DNA of 64,000 nt from DATLGB01 sp963724135 (GTDB taxonomy: Bacteria > Actinomycetota > Thermoleophilia > Solirubrobacterales > Solirubrobacteraceae): positions 310,001 to 374,000 of the forward strand of contig CAVRTA010000004.1 in assembly GCA_963724135.1 (NCBI GenBank), read 5' to 3'. The notes below the pieces were generated by a model. That model was not told the origin of the DNA. It ran no database searches and saw only the letters and a program-made list of their open reading frames with translations. Positions 16,738-27,400 of this stretch are shown one piece after another. Position numbers and translations under genes: made by a program. How positions within the stretch are numbered: the first letter of the stretch is position 1; each line of letters opens with the position of its first letter.

Positions 16738-18587
16738 CGCTTCGGCCGGCCGGGCCGGCGCGTCATCGTCCAGGTCATCGCCCGCGGTGCCGCGCCGGGC
16801 ACCAGCAGCCTCAGCGTCACGCGCGCCCCGCGGCGCAACCGCGCGCGGCGCAGCCGTCCGGTCAGGTCGACGCCGGTCGCCGCCGCCGTGAAGTCGCGCC
16901 GGTACGACCTGCGCGGGCAGCCGTCACCGCGGCAGCGCAGCACCAGCGTCGCGCCGGCGGGCACTGCGGGCACCACCAGCCGCTTGAGCACCGTGCGCCG
17001 CCCCTTGCGCCCCCAGCGTGCGCGGGCCAGCGGCACGGCCTTCGGGCTGGGCGGGGTCACCACGCGCGCGTTGGAGACGACGAGCGCGTAGTCCTGCGGC
17101 GCAGCGAGGGCGTTTCCGCGCACGGTCAGCGTGTATCCGGCCTCCGGGGCGTTGTCGAGCCAGATGTTCTCGAGATTGTCGAGCCGGTTCGGCTCGCCGC
17201 CCGGGACGGAGCGCCCGGCGTCGAAGTTGTTGCCCACGTAGGTTGTGCCACCCGCCGTGGTGAGCGCGACGTCGAGGTCGTTGACGAGGACCGGCTTCTG
17301 CTTGTCCTCATCGGTTGGGTCGTCGGGGATCGCCGGCCCCGGCAGGTCCGTCCAGGCGACCGTCACGCGCAGCGGCTGGGCCGGGTCGATGGGCACGAGG
17401 CGCAGCGTGTGGGTCTCAGCGGGGGTCTTCAGCGCCTGCTGCTGGTCGGCGTAGACACGCGCCGTGGCCGGCACGCCGAACAGCGCTCCGGTGTCCACCC
17501 GACCCCAGCCCTCGTTGACGTTCGGCACGTCGCGCTCGGCGAGGTCGGTGGCGGTGTTGACGAGCAGTGCCTTCAGCATCGCCGGCGAGGGGTTCGCGCC
17601 GCCGTGGAAGCCGCGCCACCACTGGGTGACGAGCGCCACCGCGCCGGCGACGTGCGGCGCGGCCATCGAGGTGCCCGAGCAGGTGGAGTGCAGGGGCGAG
17701 ACCTCGGCGGGCTCGAAGCACAGTCCGCCGAACGAGCCCTTGCTGCGTGCCGAGGAGATCACGCCGCCCGGGGCCGCGACGGTCGGCACGACCCGCCCGT
17801 CCATCGCCGGCCCGCGCGACGAGAAGCTCGAGATCCGGCTGGTGTCGCCCGCACGCTGGCCCTCCGATGAGGCGACGACGATCAGGTTCTTGCCCTCGTG
17901 GGGCGAGGTCAGCGTGTGCTCCTCCGAACCGGAGTTGCCCGCCGAGAACACCATCGCCAACGGCTGGTCGCCGGGCGTCTCGGGGTCGGCATCGCGCACC
18001 AGGGAGTCGACCGTGCGCGTGGACGCCGTGTAGCCGGCCCCTGCTCCCTCGCCCGTGGTCCACGACGCGTTCCACGCCACCGCGCCGGCGCGGACGGCGT
18101 CGCGGGCGAACGACGGGATCAGCTCGGTGAGCTCGAGCAGCCCAGCGGTCTGCTGCATCCCGAGCCCGTTGATGGCGACCAGCTCGGCCGCGGGGGCGAC
18201 ACCCATCCCGTAGAGGAACCCGTCGAGATCCTGCAACGCGGTGAGGGCACCGACGTCGGGGCTCCCGGCGACGATGCCCGCGACGTGGGTGCCGTGACCG
18301 AGCTCGTCGATGTCGCCGCCCGGCGGGTGCGGGACCTCGTCGTAGTTGATTTCGGCGACGACGCGGTCGTCGAGGTCCGGGTGACTGCGGTCGACGCCGC
18401 TGTCGACGACCGCGATCCGCACGCCGCGCCCGTCTATGCCGGTCGTGCCCAGCCAGTCCAGGTAGCCGGGGGTCGGCACGCCGGAGGTGTGTTTGCCGGC
18501 GAGCAGCTGGGTCGTGCCCTCGTCAGCGCGCGCAGAGGCGGCGAGGGCGAGCAGGGCGCAGGCGAGCAAGGTGACGCGGAGGATCAC
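16734..18587 (-). CDS. secreted S8 subtilisin-like serine protease
   Basis: 617 residues from GTG 18587 with a signal peptide (LLACALLALAASARA). Catalytic triad visible: Asp62 in VVDSGVDRSHPD, His98 in GHGTHVAGI, Ser307 in SGTSMAAPH, with oxyanion Asn218 in FSAGNSG. After the protease core (to about 370) there is a P-domain-like beta sandwich (RVTVAWTDLPGPAIPDD, ENIWLDNAPEAGYTLTVRG), then a basic beta-rich tail (RRARLRRGARVTLRLLVPG) of a kind repeated in several secreted proteins of this window. Expected extracellular. Its position between a kinase and two response regulators suggests, but does not show, regulation by them. Confidence 0.92.
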   Translation of the reverse strand: MILRVTLLACALLALAASARADEGTTQLLAGKHTSGVPTPGYLDWLGTTGIDGRGVRIAVVDSGVDRSHPDLDDRVVAEINYDEVPHPPGGDIDELGHGTHVAGIVAGSPDVGALTALQDLDGFLYGMGVAPAAELVAINGLGMQQTAGLLELTELIPSFARDAVRAGAVAWNASWTTGEGAGAGYTASTRTVDSLVRDADPETPGDQPLAMVFSAGNSGSEEHTLTSPHEGKNLIVVASSEGQRAGDTSRISSFSSRGPAMDGRVVPTVAAPGGVISSARSKGSFGGLCFEPAEVSPLHSTCSGTSMAAPHVAGAVALVTQWWRGFHGGANPSPAMLKALLVNTATDLAERDVPNVNEGWGRVDTGALFGVPATARVYADQQQALKTPAETHTLRLVPIDPAQPLRVTVAWTDLPGPAIPDDPTDEDKQKPVLVNDLDVALTTAGGTTYVGNNFDAGRSVPGGEPNRLDNLENIWLDNAPEAGYTLTVRGNALAAPQDYALVVSNARVVTPPSPKAVPLARARWGRKGRRTVLKRLVVPAVPAGATLVLRCRGDGCPRRSYRRDFTAAATGVDLTGRLRRARLRRGARVTLRLLVPGAAPRAMTWTMTRRPGRPKR

Positions 18588-18615
18588 GCAGCACGAAACG
18601 CAGGCGAGACGCGGA

Positions 18616-19263
18616 TCAGGCGGATTCGAGGAACTTCAGCACTGCGAGGACGCGGCGGTGGTCGGCCGGGGTCGCGTCGAGCAGCAGCTTGGAGAAGATC
18701 GCGGTCACGTGGCGCTCGACCGCCTTCTCGGTGACGACCAGGCGGGCGGCGATCCCGGCGTTGGTGAGCCCCTCGGCCATCAGCGTCAGCACGTCACGCT
18801 CCCGCGGGGTGAGCCGCTCGAGCGGGTCGTCGGCGCGGCGCCGGCCGAGCAGCTCCTGCACGACCTGCGGGTCGAGCACCGAACCGCCCGCGGCCACGCG
18901 GCGTACGGCGTCCACAAACGCCGCCGGCTCGGTGACGCGGTCCTTGAGCAGGTAGCCGAGCCCGTCCGAGCCGTCGCGCAGCAACTCGAGCGCGTAGGCG
19001 GCCTCGAGGTGCGCCGACAGGACGAGCACGCCCGTGTCCGGGAGCTCGGCGCGGATCGCGTGGGCGGCGCGGATGCCCTCGTCGGAGTGGTCCGGCGGCA
19101 TGCGGATGTCGACCACGGCGACGTCAGGCTTGTGCGCGCGCGCCTTGCGCAGCACGTCGTCGAAGTCGCCCGCCTCGGCCACGACCTCCATGTCGGCCCG
19201 CTCGAGCAGGCGCGCGATTCCCTCGCGCACGAGCACGGCGTCGTCGGCGATCAGGGCGCGCAC
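18616..19263 (-). CDS. NarL/LuxR-family response regulator
   Basis: 215 residues from GTG 19263. Receiver domain 1-120: acidic pair in LIADDAVL, phospho-Asp in DVAVVDIRMPP, Lys in YLLKDRVTEP. LuxR-type helix-turn-helix 145-205: LTPRERDVLTLMAEGLTNAGIAARLVVTEKAVERHVTAIFSKL. The output domain suits the HisKA_3 class kinase at 15217. It follows the single-domain receiver gene by 7 bp on the same strand, so the two are probably co-transcribed. Confidence 0.92.
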   Translation of the reverse strand: MRALIADDAVLVREGIARLLERADMEVVAEAGDFDDVLRKARAHKPDVAVVDIRMPPDHSDEGIRAAHAIRAELPDTGVLVLSAHLEAAYALELLRDGSDGLGYLLKDRVTEPAAFVDAVRRVAAGGSVLDPQVVQELLGRRRADDPLERLTPRERDVLTLMAEGLTNAGIAARLVVTEKAVERHVTAIFSKLLLDATPADHRRVLAVLKFLESA

Positions 19264-19270
19264 GGCGCGC

Positions 19271-19627
19271 CTATGAAATCAGGCCCACGGCCGCCGACAG
19301 GCTGTTGGCGGTGAGCTGGGCCTTCTCTACGAACGCGCGGGCGCCCGAGCGCAGCGCGAGCTCCTCGAGATCCTCGGCCTCCCCGTCGGAGGTCATGACG
19401 ATGACGGGCGGGTTCTCGCGATCGCGCAGCCACTCGACGATCTCGAAGCCCTTTCCGTCCGGGAGGTTGACGTCCACGAGCACCACCGTGGGGTCGAGAC
19501 CGTCGAGCGCGTCGCGGGCGGTCTGCACCCCGTCGGCCTCTCCGACCACGTCGAAGCCGCCGGCGTTGAGGGTGCGGCGCACGGCGCGACGGAAGGCGGG
19601 GTGATCGTCGACGATGAACAGCGTCAT
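19271..19627 (-). CDS. single-domain response regulator receiver
   Basis: 118 residues, receiver only: LFIVDDHPAFRRA at the N-terminus, phospho-Asp in PTVVLVDVNLPDGKGFE, Thr/Ser in VIVMTSDGEAEDLEE and Lys in ARAFVEKAQL. There is no output domain; such proteins act as phosphate sinks or by protein-protein contact. First gene of a two-gene unit with the LuxR-type regulator. A palindrome GGGGACCGTCCCC (this strand) lies just ahead of the start codon. Confidence 0.88.
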   Translation of the reverse strand: MTLFIVDDHPAFRRAVRRTLNAGGFDVVGEADGVQTARDALDGLDPTVVLVDVNLPDGKGFEIVEWLRDRENPPVIVMTSDGEAEDLEELALRSGARAFVEKAQLTANSLSAAVGLIS

Positions 19628-19717
19628 GACGGGGACGGTCCCCATAGGACACCCAACGCAGACGGCGTGCCCGGTCTTACGGTCACGAGGTCGGGGCGCT
19701 CTGCGAAGCTCTGGCGC

Positions 19718-20908
19718 ATGCGCACGTTCGTGGTCGGCGTCGGGATGACGAGATTCGACAAGCCGGGGGCCAAGGAGGGCGACTACCCCGACTGGGCCCG
19801 TGAGGCGGGGGAGAACGCACTGGCCGACGCCGGCGTTCCCTACGAAGACGTCGGTCAGGCCTATGCCGCCTACTGCTACGGCGACTCCACGTACGGGCAG
19901 CGCTGCCTGTACCAGCTCGGGATGACCGGGATCCCCGTCGTCAACGTCCACAACAACTGCTCCACCGGGTCCTCGGCGCTGTTCCTCGCACGTCAGGCGG
20001 TGATGGCCGGCGTGGTCGACCTCGCGCTGGCGCTGGGGTTCGAGAAGATGGAGAAGGGCTCGCTCGGCGCGAAGTACACCGACCGCACGCCGGCGATGGA
20101 CAGGCACGTCGGCGCGATGATCGAGGGCCGTGGCGACTGGGAGGCGGCGCCGCCGGCGCCGCAGATGTTCGGCAACGCCGGGCGCGAGCACATGGAGCGC
20201 TACGGCTCGCAGCCCGAGCACTACGCCTGGATCGGCTGGAAGAACCACAGGCACTCGGTCAACAACCCGTACGCGCAGTTCCAGACCGAGTACTCGATGG
20301 AGGAGATCGTCTCCTCGCGCGAGATCTTCGCGCCGCTGACCAAGCTGCAGTGCTCGCCGACCTCGGACGGGGCCGCGTGCGCGCTGGTCGCCTCCGAGCG
20401 CTACGTCGACGAGCACGACCTGTGGGACCGCGCGGTCGAGATCGCGGGGCAGGCCATGGCCACCGACTTCCCCTCGACCTTCGAGGAGAAGTCGTCGATC
20501 AAGGTGTGCGGCTTCGACCTGTCGCAGGCTGCCGCGCGCCAGGCGCTCGAGCAGGCGCAGGTCGGCATCTCCGAGGTCGACGTCATCGAGCTGCACGACT
20601 GCTTCTCGGCCAACGAGCTGATCACCTACGAGGCGCTCGGGCTGGCCGAGCTGGGTGAAGGACACAGGCTCGTCGAGGCCGAGGCGACGACCTACGGCGG
20701 GTCGGGGCCGGTGGTCAACCCTTCGGGCGGGCTGATCTCGAAGGGCCATCCGCTCGGCGCGACCGGGCTGGCGCAGTGCTCCGAGCTCGTGTGGCAGCTG
20801 CGCGGAACCGCGGACGCGCGCCAGGTCGACGGCGCACGGGTGGGGCTCCAGCACAACATCGGGCTCGGCGGCGCGGCCGTCGTCTCCGTCTACAAACAGG
20901 CCGCGTGA
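19718..20908 (+). CDS. SCP2-type thiolase-like lipid-transfer protein
   Basis: 396 residues from ATG 19718. Thiolase fold: nucleophile Cys in NVHNNCSTGSSALFLARQA, catalytic His in ELHDCFSANELI, and the C-terminal GHPLGATGLAQ motif; the last Cys of classical thiolases (CxG) is replaced in LQHNIGLGGAAVV, as in SCP-x and non-decarboxylating thiolase-like proteins. Such enzymes act on sterol side chains or long acyl-CoA, or as lipid carriers. It is followed after 16 bp by an SRPBCC lipid-binding gene, a plausible functional pair. Confidence 0.88.
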   Translation: MRTFVVGVGMTRFDKPGAKEGDYPDWAREAGENALADAGVPYEDVGQAYAAYCYGDSTYGQRCLYQLGMTGIPVVNVHNNCSTGSSALFLARQAVMAGVVDLALALGFEKMEKGSLGAKYTDRTPAMDRHVGAMIEGRGDWEAAPPAPQMFGNAGREHMERYGSQPEHYAWIGWKNHRHSVNNPYAQFQTEYSMEEIVSSREIFAPLTKLQCSPTSDGAACALVASERYVDEHDLWDRAVEIAGQAMATDFPSTFEEKSSIKVCGFDLSQAAARQALEQAQVGISEVDVIELHDCFSANELITYEALGLAELGEGHRLVEAEATTYGGSGPVVNPSGGLISKGHPLGATGLAQCSELVWQLRGTADARQVDGARVGLQHNIGLGGAAVVSVYKQAA

Positions 20909-20924
20909 GAGAGGACCGCTGCGA

Positions 20925-21350
20925 ATGCCGTCAGTGACCAAGACGATCAAGCTCGAGCTTCCGCCGGGTGAGGCGTTCGCCCTCGCCACCGACCCGGCAC
21001 GCTTCCAGGACTGGCTCACGCTGCATGCGGGATGGCCCGGCGGCGTCCCCGAGGCGGCCGAGCAGGGCGCGACCTTCACCGAGAAGCTGACACTGATGGG
21101 CATGCCCGCCGACGTCAACTGGACGGTCGAGGAGAAGTCAGACCAGCGCATCGTCCTCAAGGGCGGGGGCCCGATGGGCGCGACGCTGTCGACGACCATC
21201 CACGCCGAGCCCGACGGCGAGGCGACGATGATCTCCTACGAGGCCGAGTTCTCCGGCGGCGGCATCGACGGCCCGATGGGCGACATGGTCACCCAGAAGG
21301 CCGGGGAGGAGATCGCCGCCTCGCTGGAGAGGCTGCGCGCGCTGGTCTGA
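20925..21350 (+). CDS. SRPBCC-family ligand-binding protein
   Basis: 141 residues with the START/Bet v1-like pattern: KTIKLELPPGEAFALATDPARFQDWLTLHAGWPG at the N-terminus, then alternating strands (VNWTVEEKSDQRIVLKG, EATMISYEAEFSGGG) and a C-terminal helix (MVTQKAGEEIAASLERLRALV). It probably binds a hydrophobic ligand in the cytosol. No signal peptide. Likely co-transcribed with the thiolase-like gene 16 bp upstream. Confidence 0.8.
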   Translation: MPSVTKTIKLELPPGEAFALATDPARFQDWLTLHAGWPGGVPEAAEQGATFTEKLTLMGMPADVNWTVEEKSDQRIVLKGGGPMGATLSTTIHAEPDGEATMISYEAEFSGGGIDGPMGDMVTQKAGEEIAASLERLRALV

Positions 21351-21408
21351 CGGTTCCCTGCCTGACAAGGCCGGAAAGAAGCACGGGCCCCGCTCCGTTG
21401 CCTGAGCC

Positions 21409-24400
21409 ATGGACCGCCATCCACGCCGGACGCTCTGGCTCGTAACCCTTCTCGCCTTCGCGGCCCTGGCGCCGGGCGCCCGTGCCGCCGACACCGACTG
21501 CCCGGGTGCCGCCGGCCCCTGCCCGTTCCAGGGGGTGTCGCTGCTGGCCCCGCCGAGCCCCGACTCGGTCGACCGGCCCGTCGATGCGGCGATCAACCCC
21601 GCGACCCACGACATCTACGTCTCGGATCGCTTCGGCTACGACGTCAAGCAGTACGCGAGCGACGGCACCTTCATCCGCCGGTTCGGCTCGCGTGGCCACC
21701 ATCCCGGGCAGCTCGACCAGCCGAGCGGGATCGCCATCGACTCCGACGGGTCGGTGTGGGTCGCCGACAGCAACAACAACCGGGTGGTCAAGTTCGACGC
21801 CCAGGGGAACATCCTCGCCGTCTTCGGCGGCAGCCAGGGATCGGCCGACAACCAGCTCAAGCTGCCCGAGGCCATCGCGATCGGCCCGGACGGCCACCTG
21901 TGGATCGCCGACACCGTCAACAACCGGGTGGTGGAGCTCGCGGCCGACGGCACGTTCATCCGCAAGTTCGGCTCGTCGGCCAGCGGGCCGTTCGGCCCTG
22001 CCTCGGGGACGGCGCCGGGCGAGTTCAACCACCCGACCGGCATCGCGGTGGCGGCCAACGGCGACGTCTGGGTCGCGGACTGGCTCAACAATCGCCTCCA
22101 GCGCCTGCCGTCCGGCACCACGACCTGGGAGACCTACGGCGCCAACGGCGGCCTGCCCAGCGGCGGGTTCGTGCCGTCGGGCAGCGGCCCCGGCGAGTTC
22201 TTCATGCCGCGCGACGTCGCGGTGGCCGGGGGCATCCTCTACGCCACCGACCTCAACCACACCCAGCGCCTGTCCTCAGGCGTCTGGACCGAGCTCTCCG
22301 CCCTGCCGGGAGACGGGCTCGGCGTCGCCGACAACCGTGCGGTGATCGTCGACGGCGACGAGCGTACGGTCACCGTGCTCAACCAGGCCGACGGCACCCC
22401 CGTCGCGCTCGCGCATGCGATCGAGCCGCCGGCCACGGAGCTCGAGTCTCCGCAGGCGGTCGCCACGGACGGTTCGGGCCATCTCTACGTCGCCGACACC
22501 GACCGCGACCGCATCGTCAAGCTCGACGCGACCACGGGCAACTTCATGGGGGCCTTCGGCGGCCCCGGCAACGGTGACGGCCAGCTCAACGGCCCCTGGG
22601 GCGTCGCCACCCTCGGCAGCCACGTGTTCGTGGCCGACACGTCGAACAGCCGCATCCAGGAGTTCGACGAGAACGGGGCGTTCGTGGCCAAGTACGGCCA
22701 GCAGGGCAGCTTCGGCCCGGCCGGCAGCTTCGACAGCCCGCACGGCCTCGCGGTCGCGCCCGACGGCAGCCTGGTCGTCGCGGACACCGGCAACAACCGC
22801 ATCCAGCGGTCCAACGCCGCCCGCACGAGCTGGACGGTCATCGGTGGCCGCAGCGACTCCAACCAGGGCACCGCGGTCGGCGAGTTTCATTTCCCCAACG
22901 ACGTGGCGGTCAGCGCGGCGGGTGACGTGTGGGTGACCGACGGCGCCAACCACCGGATCCAGAAGCTCCCGAACGGGTCGTCGACGTGGTCGGCCTTCGG
23001 GGGGACGAGCTCCGGGTTCGGCGACGGCCAGTTCTCCAATCCCCGCGGTCTCGACCTGACCCCGGACGGCGCGCACGTGGTCGTCGCCGACACCAACAAC
23101 GCACGCGTGCAGCGGCTATCGGCGAGCACCGGTGCGTTCGACACGAAGTGGGGCACGAGCGGCGACATCGGCGGCTGCCCCGGCGAGTTCAACTCGCCCT
23201 GGGGCATGGCGGTCGACCCGGACGGCAACGTGCTGGTGAGCGACGACATCGGGCGCCGCATCACCCGCTTCCGCTTCAACGGCGCAACGTCGCTCTCGGT
23301 CTGCGACCACACCGACCCGGCGCTCTCGCCGGCCTCCCCGGCGAACGACGCAGCGGTGTCCTCGACGCCGGACTTCACCGTCCACGGCGGCACCGCGGCC
23401 GGCGACGACGACGAGGTGCTGGTGCGGATCTACCGCAAGACCGGCATCCGCGAGGAGGTCGTGCGCTCGCTCTCCTCGACGAGCCAGTCCGGCGGGACCT
23501 GGACGGTGACCTGGGCCGGCCCGCCCCTTGACGACGGCAACTACACATGGGACGCCCAGCAGTCCGATGCCGGTGGCAACCTCGCGGTCACGGGCCGGCG
23601 CGGCTTCACCGTCGGCACCCCGGCCGGGCCCGAGCTCGCGCTCACGCACCTCAACAACGGCGTCGCTGTCAGCGGCAACGCGCCGGGGGCGAACCCCGTG
23701 ATCGACGACGACACGCCGACGTTCTCCGGCACCGCCGAGAACGGCGCCGGCGACGCGACCGCCGTCACCGTGCGGCTGCTGCGCTACACGGGCACCGAGT
23801 TCGTCACCTACAGCGACACGACCGTGCAGCGCGACCCCGACGGCGAGTGGCACGCGACGTTCGACGTGCCGCTCCAGCCCAATACCTTCGCCGTCCGGGT
23901 CAGCCAGGCCACCGATCACGGCCACGTCGTCGCCGCCGACTGGTGGCTGCAGGTGACGGCGCTGACGGTGGCCGAGCTCAACACGGGTGTGCCGGTGAGC
24001 GGGCTCTCGCCCGGACCGAACCCCGTGCTCTACGACCACACGCCGACCTTCAGCGGCGTGGCGCTGGTGATCCCGGGAGCCGCCACCCAGGTCACGGTCC
24101 ACCTCGATCGCTGGAACGGCTCCACCTGGGTCGCCGACGTGCACACCTTCACGACGGCCGCCAACGCCAACGGCCTGTGGACGGCCACCGCCCCGGCGAT
24201 GATCGACGAGACCTGGCAGGTGCGCGTCACGCAGCAGACTCCCGGCGGCCTCCGCGAGAGCCGGCCGTGGTGGTTCCAGCTCAAGACCGACCCGGCGCTG
24301 GCGATCACGCACCTCGACGAGGGCGTCCCGGTCTCGGGCAACCCGCCGGGCGCCAACCCGCTGTTCTTCAACGCCTCGCCGGTGATCAAGGGCACCGCGA

Positions 24401-27400
24401 GCGTTACCGGCTCGAGCCAGGTCACGGTGCACTACGACCGCAACTCGACCTCCGGGTTCGTCAACGACGTGGTGGTCAAGACCGTCGCTCGTGACCCGAA
24501 CACGGGCGCCTGGCAGGCGACGGCGTCGCTCACCCCCGAGACCTATCGCGTGCGCGTCACACAGGACGGCCAGGAGTCGGCGAGCTGGTTCTTCCAGATC
24601 AAGGCCGACCCGCCGCTCGCGGTCACGCAGCTCGACACGGGTGTCGGCACGTCCGGCAACCCGCTCTTCTACCACCGCAATCCGGCCATCAAGGGCACGG
24701 CGAGCATCAAGCCCGGCGTGACGGACGAGGTCGTCATCCACCTCGACCAGAACTCACCCACGGGGTTCAAGAACGACTACCTGATCGCGCGGGTCAAGCG
24801 TGACGCCAACGGGAGCTGGCAGGCGCCGAACCTCGGCCTGCCCGACGAGACCTATCGCGTGCGCGTCACGCAGGGCAGCGCATCATCGGACTCCCACCTG
24901 TTCCAGATCAAGCGCAGCCCGGACCTGGCCATCACGCAGCTCGCGGACGGCGTGCCCGTCTCCGGCAGCGCGCCCGGGCCCAATCCCGTGATCACCGACT
25001 CGACGCCGACGATCAAGGGCACCGCAGGGATCCGGCCCGACCAGCCGGCCAACCTCGTGCTGCACTTCGACCGCTACGACGGCGCGAAGTTCGTGCCCGA
25101 CGCGCGCACGATGGCCGTCACGCGCGACGGCAACGGCAACTGGTCGGCGACCCCGTCGACGCCGCTGCCGATCGAGACCTACCAGGTGCGCGTGACCCAG
25201 GGAAGCGCCGCGAGCGCGAACTGGTGGTTCCACTACGCCAGGGCCGACCTGGCGCCGACGGTCACCATCCGCCGGCCGCTGCCGGGCACCCAGGGCGACT
25301 ATCGCCACAACGACGTCATCGCCGCGGACTTCTCCTGCAACGACGACGTTCAGGTGGCCTCCTGCACCGGCAGCGGCTCCCTGATCGACACCTCCACGGT
25401 CGGCAATCACAGCTACAAGGTGACCGCGCGCGACAACACCGGCAAGGTGACGGAGAGCAAGGTCGACTACGTCGTCAAGGCCCGCCGGGCGCGCGAGGGC
25501 ATCGTCGTCCAGGGCGTCGAGGTCTCCCAGGGCGTGCAGAGCGCCAACATGGTCAACCTCGACAGCTACAAGAACCATCCGGGCATCTCGTTCCAGACGC
25601 AGGCGGGCGAGTACAACGGCGTCAACCTCGTCCGCAGCAAGCGGGCGCTCGCGCGCGTGTACGTCAGCAAGGACGCGAGCGTGCGCAAGGACGGGCTGAC
25701 GGTGCGCCTGTATGTCTTCTCCGGCGGTGCCAAGAAGACGTTCCGCGGGATGCTCACGCCGACCATGCCCTGGGACAGCGGGGTGATCGACGTCAGCGAC
25801 AAGCCGATCGCCGACAAGCGCCGCCAGGCGCTCGGGGCCTACGCGTTCATGATCCCCGGCAACATGCTGACCGACCGCACCGACCTGGTCGCGGTCGCCG
25901 TCCCCGACAGCATTCCCGACCCGATGCAGTGCGGCGAGTGCTCGGTCGCCAACGGCTTCGCCGTCACGGACATCGTGCCGCTGCTCTCCCACGGCTGGAA
26001 GTTCGAGTTCTGGCGCTTCGGCGACGACCAGCCCTCGGTCGTCGATGACGTGGTCGGTGCGCTGGAGATCATGCCGGTGGCGGAGAACAAGGTCGTCATC
26101 CCGGGCGAGTACACGGCGCAGTTCCCCGTCGAGTCCGACTGGGAGAAGGCGTTCGAGATGCTGCGCGAGTACGACGTCGAGCGCGGCGGCGACGCCCCGT
26201 ACGACTACGCCGTCGGGGTCGCCGCTCCGGACGTGCGCAACGCCAACTCCGGCACCGTGCGCATGCAGAAGAGCTGCTACGGGTTCCTCAACCTCAAGTG
26301 CCAGCACCACCCGGTCGCGCTGCTCAGCCAGGACAACTCGCGCGCCGGCGCCGCGCTGCACGAGCTCTCGCACGGCCTGGCCCGCAACCACGCCGGCTGC
26401 GGCGACACGGGCGACAAGGTCGGCGTCGACCTGGACGAGTGGCTGCCGGACAAGAAGGGCTACCTCCAGGGCTTCGGGGCCGACCTCGACGACTTCGAAG
26501 GCGGGACCTACACCATCAAGGACGGCCTCTCGCCGCTGCTCAAGGGCGCCAAGCGCCAGTACGACGTCATGTCCTACTGCTCACCCGGCAACGAGCGCAA
26601 CTGGACCTCGCCGGCGGGGTGGGAGAGCATGCTCTACTACCTGCGCCAGAACTCCAAGCGCGCTGCCCGGCTGCGCTCGGCGCGCCAGGCCCCGGCGCAG
26701 CCGACGCTGGCCGTCAACGCGCTTCTCGACGGGTCGAACGTGACGATCACGGGCGTGTCGCCCGGACCGGCGGTCATGGGCGCGAGTGACTCCCCGGTGC
26801 GGGCGATCGCCCGCAACGCGGCGGGGACGGTCCTGGCCGACGTGCCGATGGCGATCGACCCGATCGAGTCGCCGCACAGCGCGCCCTCGTCGGCCGCGGC
26901 CCTGTCGGCCGGCATCCCGGCCGCGGCCACGACCGTCGACATCACCTTCGGCGGCGCCGTGCTCGCGACGCGCTCGCGCAGCGCCCGCCCGCCCGCGATC
27001 GCGGTCACGTCGCCCGCCCCCGGCGCCGTGGTCGGCAAGGCCGACAACGTGCTCGTGGGCTGGCAGGCCGGCGACGCGGACGGCGACGCCGTCGAGGTGC
27101 GGGTCGAGTACTCGCGCGACGGCGGGGCGACCTGGGGTCTGATCACGGCGAGCCAGACCGGCGCGAGCGCGTCGCTGGACCGCGGGCTGTTCGGGCGCTC
27201 GTCGCAGGCCCGCGTGCGTCTGACGGCCAACGACGGCTGGAACGAGACGTCCGTGGTCTCGGAGGTGTTCCGCTCGCTGGGCACGCCACCGGCGACGGTC
27301 ATCACCTCGCCCAGAAGCGGGGTGCGGATCGGCAGCGACAACGTGCTGGGCCTGACCGGCCAGGGCACCGACGACGCCCACGCGCAGCTGCCGGCGAAGG

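Noticed and set aside
19630..19645. GGGGACCGTCCCC palindrome as a further member of the REP-like family, with a partial look-alike near 32270
   Set aside because: The arms differ from the 31-bp repeat and the second site is not palindromic; it may be an operator, but two unlike sites are not enough.
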